Shown: positions 36,070 to 44,962, numbered from the stretch's first letter. The stretch: 64,000 nt of DNA from Peribacillus simplex (GCF_001542915.1 NZ_LNNH01000007.1:61263-125262); one strand, 5' to 3'. The notes: generated by a model from the sequence alone, not told the origin. Numbers and translations are program-made.

Positions 36070-36906
36070 TTAAATTTTTGTTAAGATAATTCCAATCAAG
36101 GCTGCTAAAACACCGGCAATTTGATAGGACTTTAGTTTTTCCTTGAATAAATAACAACCGGCAAAAACCACGATTAAACAGTTCAGGCTCACCACGGGAA
36201 AAATGATGCTGGCAATTCCGGTATTTAAAGCGAAGAAATAACATACATACGCAATGATGCTTAGTAAGCCCACAAGAGAGCCGATTTTCACTTCGCTTAA
36301 CTTGAGCTTTTCATTCTTCATGCCCGATGCCGCCATCAAATAAAGTGTTCCGCCCCCATACATCGATACCAGAATATCAAGTGAGTTCAGATGCAGGCGC
36401 GTGGTCGTTGTCATTAAAATCCCGAGTACACCAAATGAGAATATTGCAAATATTGTATGCATCATCCAGGGCAAATATTGATGATTGCCCTTAGCGTTAG
36501 GGGTATACTGAATGACAAGGGTGGCAAGGAGCATGCAGGCGATCCCGGTCCACTGCAACGAAGAAATATGTTCATGAAAAATGATCGCAGCACAAAGGAT
36601 GGGGAAAATAGCATTGGCCGCAATCAACGGTGATGTCAAACTGGCCGGCCCCTTTTCAAATGCACTGCCCATCTGGATATTCCCGTTAGCATTAAGGATA
36701 CCAATTGCAGCTCCGAGCAAGATGGATAGCCAATTAGTCGTCAAACCATCCACGATTCCGCCATACATAAGTGCCATGATGAAGGCCGTAAAATAAAAGA
36801 AAAATTGGATATGTACCTTGGAGTAACCTTTTCCGCTGCTCCATTTGAAAATGCTGTTATTGATACCGAAACATATACTGGTGATGAGTGCTGCAAAAAT
36901 CCACAT
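36070..36906 (-). CDS. EamA/DMT family transporter
   Basis: A 278-residue protein with ten membrane helices in two EamA repeats, e.g. 'GINNSIFKWSSGKG' in the first and 'FFALNTGIASIIFPVVSLNCLIVVFAGCYLFKEKL' (split: FFALNTGIASIIFPVVS, then the following helix) in the second. These carriers move metabolites or drugs; substrate unknown. The ATG at 36906 is chosen because it starts the first helix and has AAGGAAGAG upstream; an in-frame ATG at 36981 would add 25 soluble residues. Divergent from the queF unit. Confidence 0.82.
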   Translation of the reverse strand: MWIFAALITSICFGINNSIFKWSSGKGYSKVHIQFFFYFTAFIMALMYGGIVDGLTTNWLSILLGAAIGILNANGNIQMGSAFEKGPASLTSPLIAANAIFPILCAAIIFHEHISSLQWTGIACMLLATLVIQYTPNAKGNHQYLPWMMHTIFAIFSFGVLGILMTTTTRLHLNSLDILVSMYGGGTLYLMAASGMKNEKLKLSEVKIGSLVGLLSIIAYVCYFFALNTGIASIIFPVVSLNCLIVVFAGCYLFKEKLKSYQIAGVLAALIGIILTKI

Positions 36907-36996
36907 TTGTATACTCTCTTCCTTCAGGTAGGATATCTTCATTTCCATTTTAAGCGGAATATAGGCAGGAATCAAACTCATTTTACAAGAGTTGGA

Positions 36997-37025
36997 TTGA
37001 CAGATGGGATATTTTTTTCTATATT
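36997..37025 (+). promoter_or_regulatory. SigA promoter of the preQ1-queF unit
   Basis: Consensus TTGACA (36997-37002), 17-base spacer, TATATT (37020-37025). Predicted start near 37032, about 30 bases before the aptamer. Confidence 0.8.
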
Positions 37026-37060
37026 TACTATGACTATTTCAAATATATTTCCCGATAATG

Positions 37061-37150
37061 GGAGAGGTTCATAGCATCACCCTCTTAAAAAAACTATGGC
37101 TTTGATATTTTTCGCGAATCAACCATATCTTTTTAGAGATATGGTTTTTT
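37061..37150 (+). promoter_or_regulatory. PreQ1-I riboswitch and terminator
   Basis: The aptamer 37061-37099 has 'AGAGGTTCATAGCATCACCC' followed by 'TCTTAAAAAAACTATGG', matching the compact preQ1 class I pseudoknot (AGAGG loop pairs with CCCTCT, A-rich tail). A terminator follows: AACCATATCT / AGATATGGTT (37121-37130 and 37137-37146) with TTTTG. PreQ1 binding should end transcription before queF. Confidence 0.93.
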
Positions 37151-37210
37151 GTTATATAGAGGCCCATTTTATGAATCTCCCCCGACAAGCGTGGAAGAGG
37201 AGGACTTTTT

Positions 37211-37708
37211 ATGTCTGGAAGAAAAGAAGAAGAATTAAAGGAAATTACATTACTTGGGAATCAAGGAACAAAATATACATTCGACTACGCTCCAGAAATT
37301 CTCGAGTCGTTCGAGAACAAGCACCCTAACCGAGATTATTTCGTCAAATTCAATTGCCCGGAGTTCACTAGCTTATGTCCAATAACCGGACAACCTGACT
37401 TTGCAACCATATACATCAGCTATATTCCAAGCGTGAAGATGGTCGAGAGCAAGTCCTTGAAGCTTTATTTATTCTCATTCCGTAACCACGGCGATTTCCA
37501 TGAAGACTGCATGAACATCATCATGAATGATTTAATCGAATTGATGGACCCGAAATATATTGAAGTCTGGGGCAAGTTCACACCCCGGGGCGGCATTTCC
37601 ATCGATCCATACACAAACTATGGAAAGCCAGGGACGAAGTATGAAGAAATGGCGGATTACCGCTTGATCAATCATGACTTATACCCGGAAACCGTGGATA
37701 ATCGTTAA
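37211..37708 (+). CDS. queF: NADPH-dependent 7-cyano-7-deazaguanine reductase QueF
   Basis: A 165-residue enzyme of the short (unimodular) QueF type that reduces the nitrile of preQ0 to preQ1 for queuosine tRNA modification. The catalytic Cys and Asp lie in '[14 protein letters not shown]' (near residues 56-63), and the QueF motif '[20 protein letters not shown]' is intact. GAGGAGG is 7 bases before the ATG. Single gene under its preQ1 riboswitch; queCDE are not in the window. Confidence 0.96.
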   Translation: MSGRKEEELKEITLLGNQGTKYTFDYAPEILESFENKHPNRDYFVKFNCPEFTSLCPITGQPDFATIYISYIPSVKMVESKSLKLYLFSFRNHGDFHEDCMNIIMNDLIELMDPKYIEVWGKFTPRGGISIDPYTNYGKPGTKYEEMADYRLINHDLYPETVDNR

Positions 37709-37722
37709 AAGGCAGAAAAAAC

Positions 37723-37759
37723 AAAAGGGTTTCGAAGACTTTCCTTCCGAAACCCTTTT
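37723..37759 (+). terminator. Terminator after queF
   Basis: Perfect 12-bp stem AAAAGGGTTTCG / CGAAACCCTTTT (37723-37734 and 37748-37759). Confidence 0.85.
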
Positions 37760-38309
37760 GAATAGTATGGGTTCCCCATTTAGTCCGCGCATTCATGCTT
37801 TTCATATCGAAGAACCGCTAATCCTTCTTTTCGCTTCGCATTTTATCTAGTCCTCATTCCTCAGATGATTTGCTTCTTCCTAAATTGTTACCAACTGTGG
37901 CTTGCATCATTTACTAATGATGAAAATGAATAAGACGTTCCCGGACTGCCTCTTGATAAGCGAGTGCCAGCAGTGGAAAGCAACGGTCCAATTCCCCCAC
38001 GGAACCATTGTTAATGGGGATTCTATCTTTTTTTCAAGCACAGCGGAATGAAACGTTCAAACTCCAAATTCTTCAAAGTGGAGAGCGATGGAAACTTCCA
38101 GTTTTATTGCGAGGCTCATGGGAGAAGGAGTAAACATACATATCCGCTTTTTTTCTTAATCTATCGTACAGTTTTATTAGTGGTTTGTCCTTTTTAAAAA
38201 TACAAATGTCCTCCTGTAATGGAATTATCGCTTGATTGTTTCGTTGAAAAACGTAATAATAGGGAGAGTGAATGTTGACAGAATTTTTTTAATAATAGGG
38301 GATGTCGAG
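37760..38309 (+). other. 550-base gap before aspartokinase with an orphan terminator-like hairpin
   Basis: No reading frame can be supported. At 37990-38034 a hairpin AAT(T)CCCC / GGGGATT is followed by CTATCTTTTTTT, which looks like an intrinsic terminator without an upstream gene. It could end a small RNA or be an attenuator; no lysine riboswitch, T-box or other known leader was recognised. Confidence 0.4.
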
Positions 38310-39656
38310 ATGAAGGTTGCGAAGTTTGGCGGAAGTTCACTGGCGTCAGGTGAACAAATAAAGAAGGTATTCGAAATTGTGGCAGCAGATCCGGAGAGGA
38401 AGTTTGTGGTCGTTTCGGCCCCCGGGAAACGCAATTCCGATGATATAAAGGTGACGGATTTATTGATCGAGGCTGCAAAGCAGCAGCTGCGCGGGGATGA
38501 TGGCGAACCTTTAATCGAAGATGTGGTCGCCCGTTATGGAAGTATCGCTAAGGAGCTGGATATATCCGAGGAAGTCATCACTGGGATTCGCGAAGATTTA
38601 CAAGCACTGTTGCATGCAGATCAATCCAAGCCAAAGCGTTATTTGGATGCTTTAAAGGCCAGTGGCGAGGATAATAATGCGAAGCTGATTGCCGCTTATT
38701 TTCAAAGGCGGGGTGTCGAAGCGCAATATATCAATCCGAAGAGAGCTGGCTTGATCGTATCGGATGAAGATGGATATACCCAGGTGCTGCCAGAATCGTA
38801 TGATCGGTTATATGATCTGCGTGATGAGCCGGGAATCGTCGTATTTCCAGGGTTTTTCGGATATACGTTAGATGGTGATGTTTTAACGTTTTCAAGAAGC
38901 GGCTCTGACATTACGGGCTCGATTCTTGCAAATGGCGTCAAAGCCGAATTGTATGAAAACTTTACCGATGTGGATGCCGTATATGCGGTTAATCCAAATG
39001 TGGTTTCCAATCCGAAGGGGATCAGGGAATTAACGTATCGAGAAATGCGTGAGCTTTCTTATGCCGGTTTTTCGGTATTCCATGATGAGGCGCTTATTCC
39101 TGCATTCCGGGCGGGAATCCCGGTTCATATCCAAAATACGAACAACCCGGCGGCCCAGGGGACCCGCATTGTGAGTACCCGTGATAATACGAATGGTCCG
39201 GTTATTGGGATTGCGAGTGACAAGGGATTTTGCAGCATTTATGTCAGTAAATATTTAATGAACCGGGAAGTCGGATTTGGCCGGAAGCTGCTGCATATCC
39301 TTGAAGATTACGGAGTTGCCTATGAGCATATTCCATCGGGCATTGACGATGTGACACTCATTCTGAGACAGGAGCAGATGAGGGGGGACTCCGAGAAGAA
39401 AATCATTTCGCGAATCAAGCAAGAGCTGCATGCCGATGAAGTCATTGTGGAGCATAACTTAGCCTTGATCATGGTCGTGGGCGAAGGGATGCGGCATAAT
39501 GTCGGAACGACGGCAAGAGCCTCGAAAGCGTTGGCGGATGCCAAGGTCAATATCGAAATGATCAACCAGGGCTCTTCGGAGGTAAGCATGATGTTCGGTG
39601 TCAAAGAACGCAGCGAAGAGACGGCGATCCAAGCTTTATATCATGAGTTTTTTTGA
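38310..39656 (+). CDS. yclM: Aspartokinase (YclM / aspartokinase III type)
   Basis: A 448-residue aspartate kinase, first step of the lysine, threonine and methionine pathway. N-terminal kinase domain begins 'MKVAKFGGSSLA'; 'FSRSGSDITGSILA' and 'FTDVDAVYAVNPNVV' form the active site; two ACT domains at the end ('SIYVSKYLMNREVGF', 'IMVVGEGMRHNVGTTARA') are the regulatory part. ATG at 38310 with AGGGGAT upstream gives the normal N-terminus; earlier in-frame starts add 26 residues. The AK-III subtype is inferred from length and similarity to YclM. Confidence 0.88.
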   Translation: MKVAKFGGSSLASGEQIKKVFEIVAADPERKFVVVSAPGKRNSDDIKVTDLLIEAAKQQLRGDDGEPLIEDVVARYGSIAKELDISEEVITGIREDLQALLHADQSKPKRYLDALKASGEDNNAKLIAAYFQRRGVEAQYINPKRAGLIVSDEDGYTQVLPESYDRLYDLRDEPGIVVFPGFFGYTLDGDVLTFSRSGSDITGSILANGVKAELYENFTDVDAVYAVNPNVVSNPKGIRELTYREMRELSYAGFSVFHDEALIPAFRAGIPVHIQNTNNPAAQGTRIVSTRDNTNGPVIGIASDKGFCSIYVSKYLMNREVGFGRKLLHILEDYGVAYEHIPSGIDDVTLILRQEQMRGDSEKKIISRIKQELHADEVIVEHNLALIMVVGEGMRHNVGTTARASKALADAKVNIEMINQGSSEVSMMFGVKERSEETAIQALYHEFF

Positions 39657-39706
39657 GAATGACCGTATGGAGATAATAAACCCCGCCTAGAAGGGAGAGG
39701 GAGATT

Positions 39707-40124
39707 ATCCACATTAAAGGATTGAATCACTTTTTGTTTTCAGTATCCGACCTGGAAAAATCCATCGAATTTTATAAGACTGCTTTTAAAGGGGAATTCC
39801 ACAGCCTACTTTGACTTGAATGGGATATGGCTCGCCTTGAATTCAGAAAAAGGTATGGCAAGAAACGAAATAAATGCGTCATCTACGCATGTGGCGTTTT
39901 CCATCGATGTAGAAGACTATGAGGACATGTTTACGAAATTGAGAAGCTTAAAGGTCAATATCCTTACTGGCCGGGAGAGAGATGAACGCGATAAGGAGTC
40001 TATTTATTTTACTGATTTAGATGGACATAAGTTTGAATTCCATACGGGGTCATTGCAGGACAGACTGGATTATTACAAACAGGAAAAATCCCATATGACG
40101 TTTTATAAACATTCGGGACAGTAA
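39707..40124 (+). pseudogene. fosB: Broken fosB (fosfomycin thiol transferase)
   Basis: The sequence encodes a FosB-like VOC-fold protein: 'IKGLNHFLFSVSDLEKSIEF' at the start and 'NSTAYFDLNGIWLALN...SIYFTDLDGHKFEFHTG' at the end. The two parts are in different frames: about six codons (the family's GAKLLV) are missing after 'YKTAF' and one G is extra in AAAGGGG, so the first frame stops at TGA soon after. No ATG, GTG or TTG lies where the gene should begin. Intact FosB uses bacillithiol to inactivate fosfomycin; this copy should be inactive. Confidence 0.82.
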
Positions 40125-40197
40125 AGGATGGGAAACGCGAGTAAAAAGTTAGATGACCTATTACAAGCATCATTGGGTGTCGAAGACAATGGAACCT

Positions 40198-40238
40198 AAA
40201 ATAAACCTCCCATTTTTAAAATGGGAGGTTTATTTTTA
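40198..40238. terminator. Bidirectional terminator
   Basis: Long stem around AATAAACCTCCCATTTT / AAAATGGGAGGTTTATT (about 40199-40234) between the fosB remnant and the minus-strand nitroreductase. Confidence 0.88.
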
Positions 40239-40240
40239 TA

Positions 40241-40807
40241 TTAGTCCATTATTGTAAGTAGTTGATCGATTTCTTTCCTTGGTCTTGGTGTGGGAACCAT
40301 ATCAGGATAGCCAACGTGAAGGCTGCCGACTATTTTCTCACCGGGTTTCACCCCTAATGCTTCACGAAATTCCGTGCTATGTATCATGCCGTATGTTTCC
40401 CATATCATCCCGATGCCTTGTTCCCAGGCAAGCAGGCTGAAATTCTGGATCAAGGCGCTTGTAGCCGCATAATCTTCTTCCCGTACCATCAGATTCGGAT
40501 TTTCTTCCATGATCACCGCGACAAACATTGGTACACCGTTCAGTTTATTGAATCCACGCTGTCCGGCTTCCTTCTTCTTTTCGGGGTCCTTTTCCTTGCC
40601 CGCCATGAAAGCGCGGGTTGCTTCTGCTAGTTTTAGTCGGCTATCCCCGTGCACAACGACGAAGCGCCAAGGCTGGGTCATTTTATGGTTCGGAGCCCAT
40701 GTGGACGTTTCCAATAATGTACGGATGGTATCCAATGGAACAGGGATGTCCTTGAAACGCTTGATACTGCGCCGTCCTTTTATGATATCTTCCAGTTTCA
40801 TAGTCAT
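40241..40807 (-). CDS. Nitroreductase family protein
   Basis: A 188-residue FMN-dependent oxidoreductase. 'RRSIKRFKDIPVP' near the N-terminus binds FMN phosphate, followed by 'STWAPNHKMTQPWRF', 'AATSALIQNFSLLAWEQGIG' and 'GSLHVGYPD...PRPRKEID'. It may reduce nitro compounds or quinones; the physiological substrate is not evident. Two ATG codons (40807 and 40801) both fit the AAAGGAG site; the first is used. Confidence 0.86.
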   Translation of the reverse strand: MTMKLEDIIKGRRSIKRFKDIPVPLDTIRTLLETSTWAPNHKMTQPWRFVVVHGDSRLKLAEATRAFMAGKEKDPEKKKEAGQRGFNKLNGVPMFVAVIMEENPNLMVREEDYAATSALIQNFSLLAWEQGIGMIWETYGMIHSTEFREALGVKPGEKIVGSLHVGYPDMVPTPRPRKEIDQLLTIMD

Positions 40808-40857
40808 CCTTCTCCTTTAATATATATGTATGGTTATCAGTTTTAAAAAGAAAAAAT

Positions 40858-40980
40858 CCCCGGCTGCCTAATTTATGCTTCCAACGTGAATTAATTACTT
40901 GAATAAAGAGGGGGCAATATTCTAGTGACATGCATTCGCTAATGAGCATATAATTTTTCTAGGCACAGAGAAAGCCGGGG
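40858..40980. repeat. Imperfect inverted-repeat element of about 123 bp
   Basis: Ends are CCCCGGCT (40858-40865) and AGCCGGGG (40973-40980). Further matching blocks point inward: GCCTA at 40866-40870 with TAGGC at about 40960-40964, and ATGC with GCAT. One arm has 8 extra bases. It has no reading frame and could be a small MITE-like or hairpin element. Other parts of 40808-41254 hold a Fur-like box and a TATAAT, no gene. Confidence 0.45.
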
Positions 40981-41062
40981 CGACATTGCAGCTATGTACA
41001 ACATCAACAGGGTACGATAAGGGAATATCGTAAAAGTTTATCAAATTTCAGAGATCGATAAT

Positions 41063-41081
41063 GAAATTGAAAATCATTATC
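41063..41081 (+). promoter_or_regulatory. Candidate Fur box
   Basis: The 19 bases from GAAATTGAAAATC to CATTATC match 16 of 19 positions of the classical Fur box GATAATGATAATCATTATC. It lies 174 bases before the ABC exporter gene and 256 bases from the divergent nitroreductase start. A TATAAT at 41198-41203 likely belongs to the exporter promoter, so the box is rather far upstream. Confidence 0.5.
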
Positions 41082-41254
41082 AATTAGAATTTTCGCTTAT
41101 TTCCTGTTATTTGTCAAGAGTATTTATTAAAAAAAATCAAATAATTTACCAATCGCTTAAATCAGTTTAAATCTTTTAATAAATCTGTATAAAAATGTAT
41201 AATGGGAACATGAAAAGATGATGACTACATATGAAGAATCGAAGGGTGTCATAG

Positions 41255-43003
41255 ATGAAAAAACTGTCCTCATTCCTTAAGCCGTACTGGCTCTTGATCA
41301 TTCTTGCTTTATTCTTGATGATCGTCGAGCTTGGTGTGGAATTATTACAACCTCTATTTATTGCAAAGATCATCGATGATGGCATTTTACAGAAAGATTT
41401 ATCGGTGGTGATCAAATGGGGAAGCGTCATGGTCGGGCTTTCCGTTTTTTCATTTTTGGGCGGAATCGTTAATTCCTTTACTGCATCACATGTAAGTCAA
41501 AGTTTCGGGCATGATGTGAGGAAAAGCCTATTCAGCAAAATACAGGCGTTTTCTTTTGCCAATTTGAATAACATCCCGACTTCCTCGTTGATTACAAGAA
41601 TGACGAATGACGTGACCCAGCTTCAAAATACGGTCTTTATGGGCTTGCGCATCATGGCAAGGGCGCCATTGATCGTAATCGGCGGTGCAATCATGGCCAT
41701 GACGGTTGATCTGAAGCTATCGCTCGTTTTGGTGATTTCGATTCCAGTTCTTATTTTCTTCCTTGTGTGGGTTATGAAAAGGGCGGCCAAGCTGTTTAAA
41801 CTCGTTCAGAAAAAGCTTGATGATGTTAATAACGTCATGAGGGAAAACCTTACAGGCATGCGCTTGATCAAAGCTTTTCTGCGCAAGGAGCATGAGATTG
41901 GCCGATTTGACGGCGCCAATGATGAACTGAAAAGAAAGACGGTGACCTCGCTTCGTTTAATTGAAACGACCATGCCAGTGCTGATGCTTGTCATGAATGG
42001 GGCAATCTTGATCATTCTCTGGCTTGGAAGCGGATTTATTGAAACAGGGGACATCCAAGTAGGGGAAGTCGTGGCGATCGTTAATTATGCAACAAGGATT
42101 GCCGCATCACTTTCGGTTTTTTCCTGGCTGATCACGGTCATCTCCCGAGCAAAGGCTTCAGCCGAACGTGTAACGGAAATATTCGGGACGCCGATAGACA
42201 TCGACGAAGGCAGGAAGGAAACCGCCACGAACGTTCTCAAGGGCGGAGGCATCAAGTTTGTTGATGTATCTTTCCGATATCCAGGTTCCGACCATGCCGT
42301 ACTGAAGCATTTGAACTTCACTATCGATCCCGGGGGTTCGCTTGCCATCATTGGAGCGACGGGATCTGGGAAAACATCCTTGTTTCAGCTGATTCCAAGA
42401 TTATATGAGACTGATGGCGGCTCCATCCTCATTGATGAACAGGATGTGAAGGATATTCCCCTGGACTCACTGCGGAAAAGGATCGGCTATGTACCACAGG
42501 AAGCCCTGCTTTTTTCAGGAACGATAAAAAATAACATCGCTTGGGGGAAAGAAGGGGCCACGGATGAGGAAATCAAGGCGGCGGCCATGCATGCCCAAGT
42601 CCATGAAACCGTAATGAAGCTACCGAAGCAATATGAAACGATGTTAGGGCAAAAAGGCGTGAATCTGTCAGGGGGACAAAAGCAGCGGCTGTCGATTGCG
42701 AGGGCGTTGGTGCGCAAACCGACGATTCTCCTTCTCGACGATAGTACAAGTGCACTCGATTTGAAAACGGAAAGTAAATTGCTTAGTGCTTTAAAATCCT
42801 ATACCTGCACGACGATCATCATTACGCAGAAAATCAGTACAGCCATGGAGGCGGATAAAATCTTATTGCTGGAAAATGGTGAAGTGCTTGCTGAAGGGAA
42901 ACATGAAGATTTGATTCAGTCGAGTGAGCTTTATCGGAAAATCGTTCACTCACAGTTTGGGGAGGAGGGGATATCGTTTGAGCCGAAGAATATCTCCCGA
43001 TAA
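41255..43003 (+). CDS. yfiB: Heterodimeric ABC exporter subunit with degenerate ATP site (YfiB-like)
   Basis: A 582-residue half-transporter: six membrane helices (about 1-310), then an ATPase domain with Walker A 'GATGSGKTS', signature 'LSGGQKQRLS' and Walker B 'ILLLDDSTSALD'. The catalytic Glu after Walker B is Asp and the H-loop His is Gln ('IITQKIS'), so its own ATP site is degenerate, as in BmrC or TM287. It pairs with the next gene, which overlaps it. Such pumps export drugs or lipophilic compounds. Confidence 0.88.
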   Translation: MKKLSSFLKPYWLLIILALFLMIVELGVELLQPLFIAKIIDDGILQKDLSVVIKWGSVMVGLSVFSFLGGIVNSFTASHVSQSFGHDVRKSLFSKIQAFSFANLNNIPTSSLITRMTNDVTQLQNTVFMGLRIMARAPLIVIGGAIMAMTVDLKLSLVLVISIPVLIFFLVWVMKRAAKLFKLVQKKLDDVNNVMRENLTGMRLIKAFLRKEHEIGRFDGANDELKRKTVTSLRLIETTMPVLMLVMNGAILIILWLGSGFIETGDIQVGEVVAIVNYATRIAASLSVFSWLITVISRAKASAERVTEIFGTPIDIDEGRKETATNVLKGGGIKFVDVSFRYPGSDHAVLKHLNFTIDPGGSLAIIGATGSGKTSLFQLIPRLYETDGGSILIDEQDVKDIPLDSLRKRIGYVPQEALLFSGTIKNNIAWGKEGATDEEIKAAAMHAQVHETVMKLPKQYETMLGQKGVNLSGGQKQRLSIARALVRKPTILLLDDSTSALDLKTESKLLSALKSYTCTTIIITQKISTAMEADKILLLENGEVLAEGKHEDLIQSSELYRKIVHSQFGEEGISFEPKNISR

Positions 43004-44768
43004 GGCAAAGGCAAAACCACTTAACTCATGGAGTACGATAAAAAGGATCATCCCGTACTTGGCAACGAATAAAGGCCTTCTATTTTACGTCCTGTTCATG
43101 GTACTGGTAAGCTCGGTGCTGGGCTTGCTTGGCCCCTTTCTGGTCGGCAGGGCCATCGATGAATATATTGTCACGAAGGATAGTGCCGGGCTATTTATCC
43201 TTCTTATCTGGCTGCTTGGCGTATACCTTTTCTATTCCCTATCGATGTGGCTGCAGAATTATTGGATGATCGGCATTGCGCAGGATACGGTCTATGCTAT
43301 GCGCAATCAATTATTCAAGAAGCTTCACCAGCTGTCCATTCCTTTCTTTGATCGCCGGCAGCATGGGGAACTGATGAGTCGGGTCACGAACGATATCGAG
43401 AATGTAAGCTCCACTTTGAATAGCTCCGTCATCCAGATTTTCTCCAGTTTGCTGACACTTATCGGGACTGTTGCGGTCATGCTGTATTTGAGCCCGTTGT
43501 TAACTTTTCTAACCTTGATCATCGTTCCGCTCATGTTTTTCGGCTTGAGATGGATAACGAACCGGACTGGGAAGCTTTTTAAAGAGCAGCAGAAAAACCT
43601 GGGGGAACTGAATGGGTTCATTGAAGAAACGATATCCGGACAGCGGATCGTAAAGGCTTTCTCGCAGGAAGATAAAGTGATCCGGGATTTTATCACCCGG
43701 AGTGAAAACCTGAAGAAGGCCGGTTTTTTATCGCAATCGTATTCGGGATTGATTCCAAAGCTGATGAATTTACTGAACAACTTAAGTTTTACGGTAATAG
43801 CCGCTGTCGGAGGTTTTTTGGCGTTGAGCGGGATAGGAACGGTCACCATCGGGGTGATTGTCATCTTTACCGAATATTCAAGGCAATTCACCCGTCCGCT
43901 CAATGACCTTGCTAATCAATTCAATACTCTTCTTTCGGCAGTTGCTGGTGCGGAAAGGGTTTTTGCCATTTTGGACGAGAATGAAGAAGAAGTGGATGAG
44001 ATACAGGTCTCTGAGCTTCGGGATGTCCGTGGTCAGGTTGATTTTGAAGGGGTATTTTTTTCCTATAATGAAGACGACCAAACCATTTATGATGTCAGCT
44101 TTCATGCTGAAAAAGGCGAAACCATCGCGCTTGTAGGGCCGACTGGTGCAGGGAAGACGACGATCATTAACCTTTTGGCCCGTTTTTACGAGCCGAACAG
44201 CGGCAGGATCTTGATCGACGGCCAGAATATCCAGCAGGTTACGCGGGCAAGTCTCCGCAAGCATATGGGATTCGTTTTACAGGATTCCTTTTTGTTTCAA
44301 GGTACGATTCGTGAAAATATCCGCTATGGCCGTTTGGAGGCGGGAGATGAAGAGGTGGAGGAGGCAGCCAAGCTTGCCAATGCCCATTCCTTTATCATGA
44401 AGCTTCCCGAAGGATACGGGACCATCCTGAGTCAGGATGGCAGTGGGATCAGTCAGGGGCAGCGTCAGCTTTTATCGATTGCGAGGGCCATTTTGGCAGA
44501 CCCCGTCCTCCTGATCTTGGATGAGGCGACAAGCAGTATAGATACGATCACGGAGCTTAAAATCCAGGAAGCATTACAGCGCTTGATGGAAGGAAGAACG
44601 AGTTTTGTCATTGCCCATCGGTTGAATACGATTCAGCAAAGTGACTTGATCCTTGTTCTTGATGAAGGAAGGGTCATCGAAAAAGGATCCCATGAGGAGC
44701 TGCTGGGGCAAAGGGGTTTTTACTACGACCTATACCGCAGTTCAATTAAGGAAAGTACGACTGGATGA
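42978..44768 (+). CDS. yfiC: Heterodimeric ABC exporter subunit, catalytic (YfiC-like)
   Basis: A 596-residue half-transporter with six helices and an ATPase domain: Walker A 'GPTGAGKTT', Walker B 'LLILDEATSSID' with the catalytic Glu, H-loop 'VIAHRLNT'. Its signature is altered to 'GISQGQRQLLS' (SQGQ instead of SGGQ), so the composite site shared with YfiB's Asp/Gln is doubly degenerate, while the other site is intact. The TTG at 42978 follows GGAGGAGGGG by 7 bases and overlaps yfiB by 26 bases; an earlier GTG lacks a site. Confidence 0.87.
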   Translation: MSRRISPDKAKAKPLNSWSTIKRIIPYLATNKGLLFYVLFMVLVSSVLGLLGPFLVGRAIDEYIVTKDSAGLFILLIWLLGVYLFYSLSMWLQNYWMIGIAQDTVYAMRNQLFKKLHQLSIPFFDRRQHGELMSRVTNDIENVSSTLNSSVIQIFSSLLTLIGTVAVMLYLSPLLTFLTLIIVPLMFFGLRWITNRTGKLFKEQQKNLGELNGFIEETISGQRIVKAFSQEDKVIRDFITRSENLKKAGFLSQSYSGLIPKLMNLLNNLSFTVIAAVGGFLALSGIGTVTIGVIVIFTEYSRQFTRPLNDLANQFNTLLSAVAGAERVFAILDENEEEVDEIQVSELRDVRGQVDFEGVFFSYNEDDQTIYDVSFHAEKGETIALVGPTGAGKTTIINLLARFYEPNSGRILIDGQNIQQVTRASLRKHMGFVLQDSFLFQGTIRENIRYGRLEAGDEEVEEAAKLANAHSFIMKLPEGYGTILSQDGSGISQGQRQLLSIARAILADPVLLILDEATSSIDTITELKIQEALQRLMEGRTSFVIAHRLNTIQQSDLILVLDEGRVIEKGSHEELLGQRGFYYDLYRSSIKESTTG

Positions 44769-44779
44769 TGTAAGAAATG

Positions 44780-44804
44780 TGTGCCTTAAGGTGCGCATTT
44801 TTTT
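44780..44804 (+). terminator. Terminator after yfiBC
   Basis: TGTGC / GCGCA stem (44780-44784 and 44793-44797) followed by seven T. Confidence 0.65.
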
Positions 44805-44896
44805 GCGTTTCCATGGAAAACTAATAGTAAGGAGGAAGGGTGCGTTGTTCCGTTTAAGCAAGTGAAAAATGGTTTCAAGTAATAAGTGTTTTCCTC

Positions 44897-44942
44897 TTGC
44901 TTATATGTCTTTAATTTGCTAATATAACTGACGAACGTTCGT
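44897..44942 (+). promoter_or_regulatory. Promoter and TetR-type operator of the regulator-MFS pair
   Basis: TTGCTT (44897-44902), 17-base spacer, TAATAT (44920-44925). The perfect palindrome ACGAACGTTCGT at 44931-44942 covers the predicted start point, a typical place for autorepression by the TetR-like protein encoded next. Confidence 0.72.
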
Positions 44943-44962
44943 TAAAATTCGAGGTGAAAGTA

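Noticed and set aside
37760..38309. Lysine riboswitch or T-box before aspartokinase
   Set aside because: None of the conserved L-box or T-box elements (such as the T-box GGGTGG-ACCGCG segment) is present.
39816..40124. Intact small VOC-family protein starting at an internal ATG
   Set aside because: The reading frame is only the C-terminal two thirds of FosB; the N-terminal third lies just upstream in another frame, so it is a pseudogene.
40128..40199. 23-codon frame directly after the fosB remnant
   Set aside because: No adequate ribosome binding site, no recognisable content, and it runs into a terminator.
43325..43903. 192-residue open frame on the minus strand inside yfiC
   Set aside because: Antisense to a clear ABC exporter, no ribosome binding site or protein-like pattern; a shadow frame. 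The same holds for the long antisense frames in the ATPase gene at 25807-26346 and in amtB at 50480-50986.
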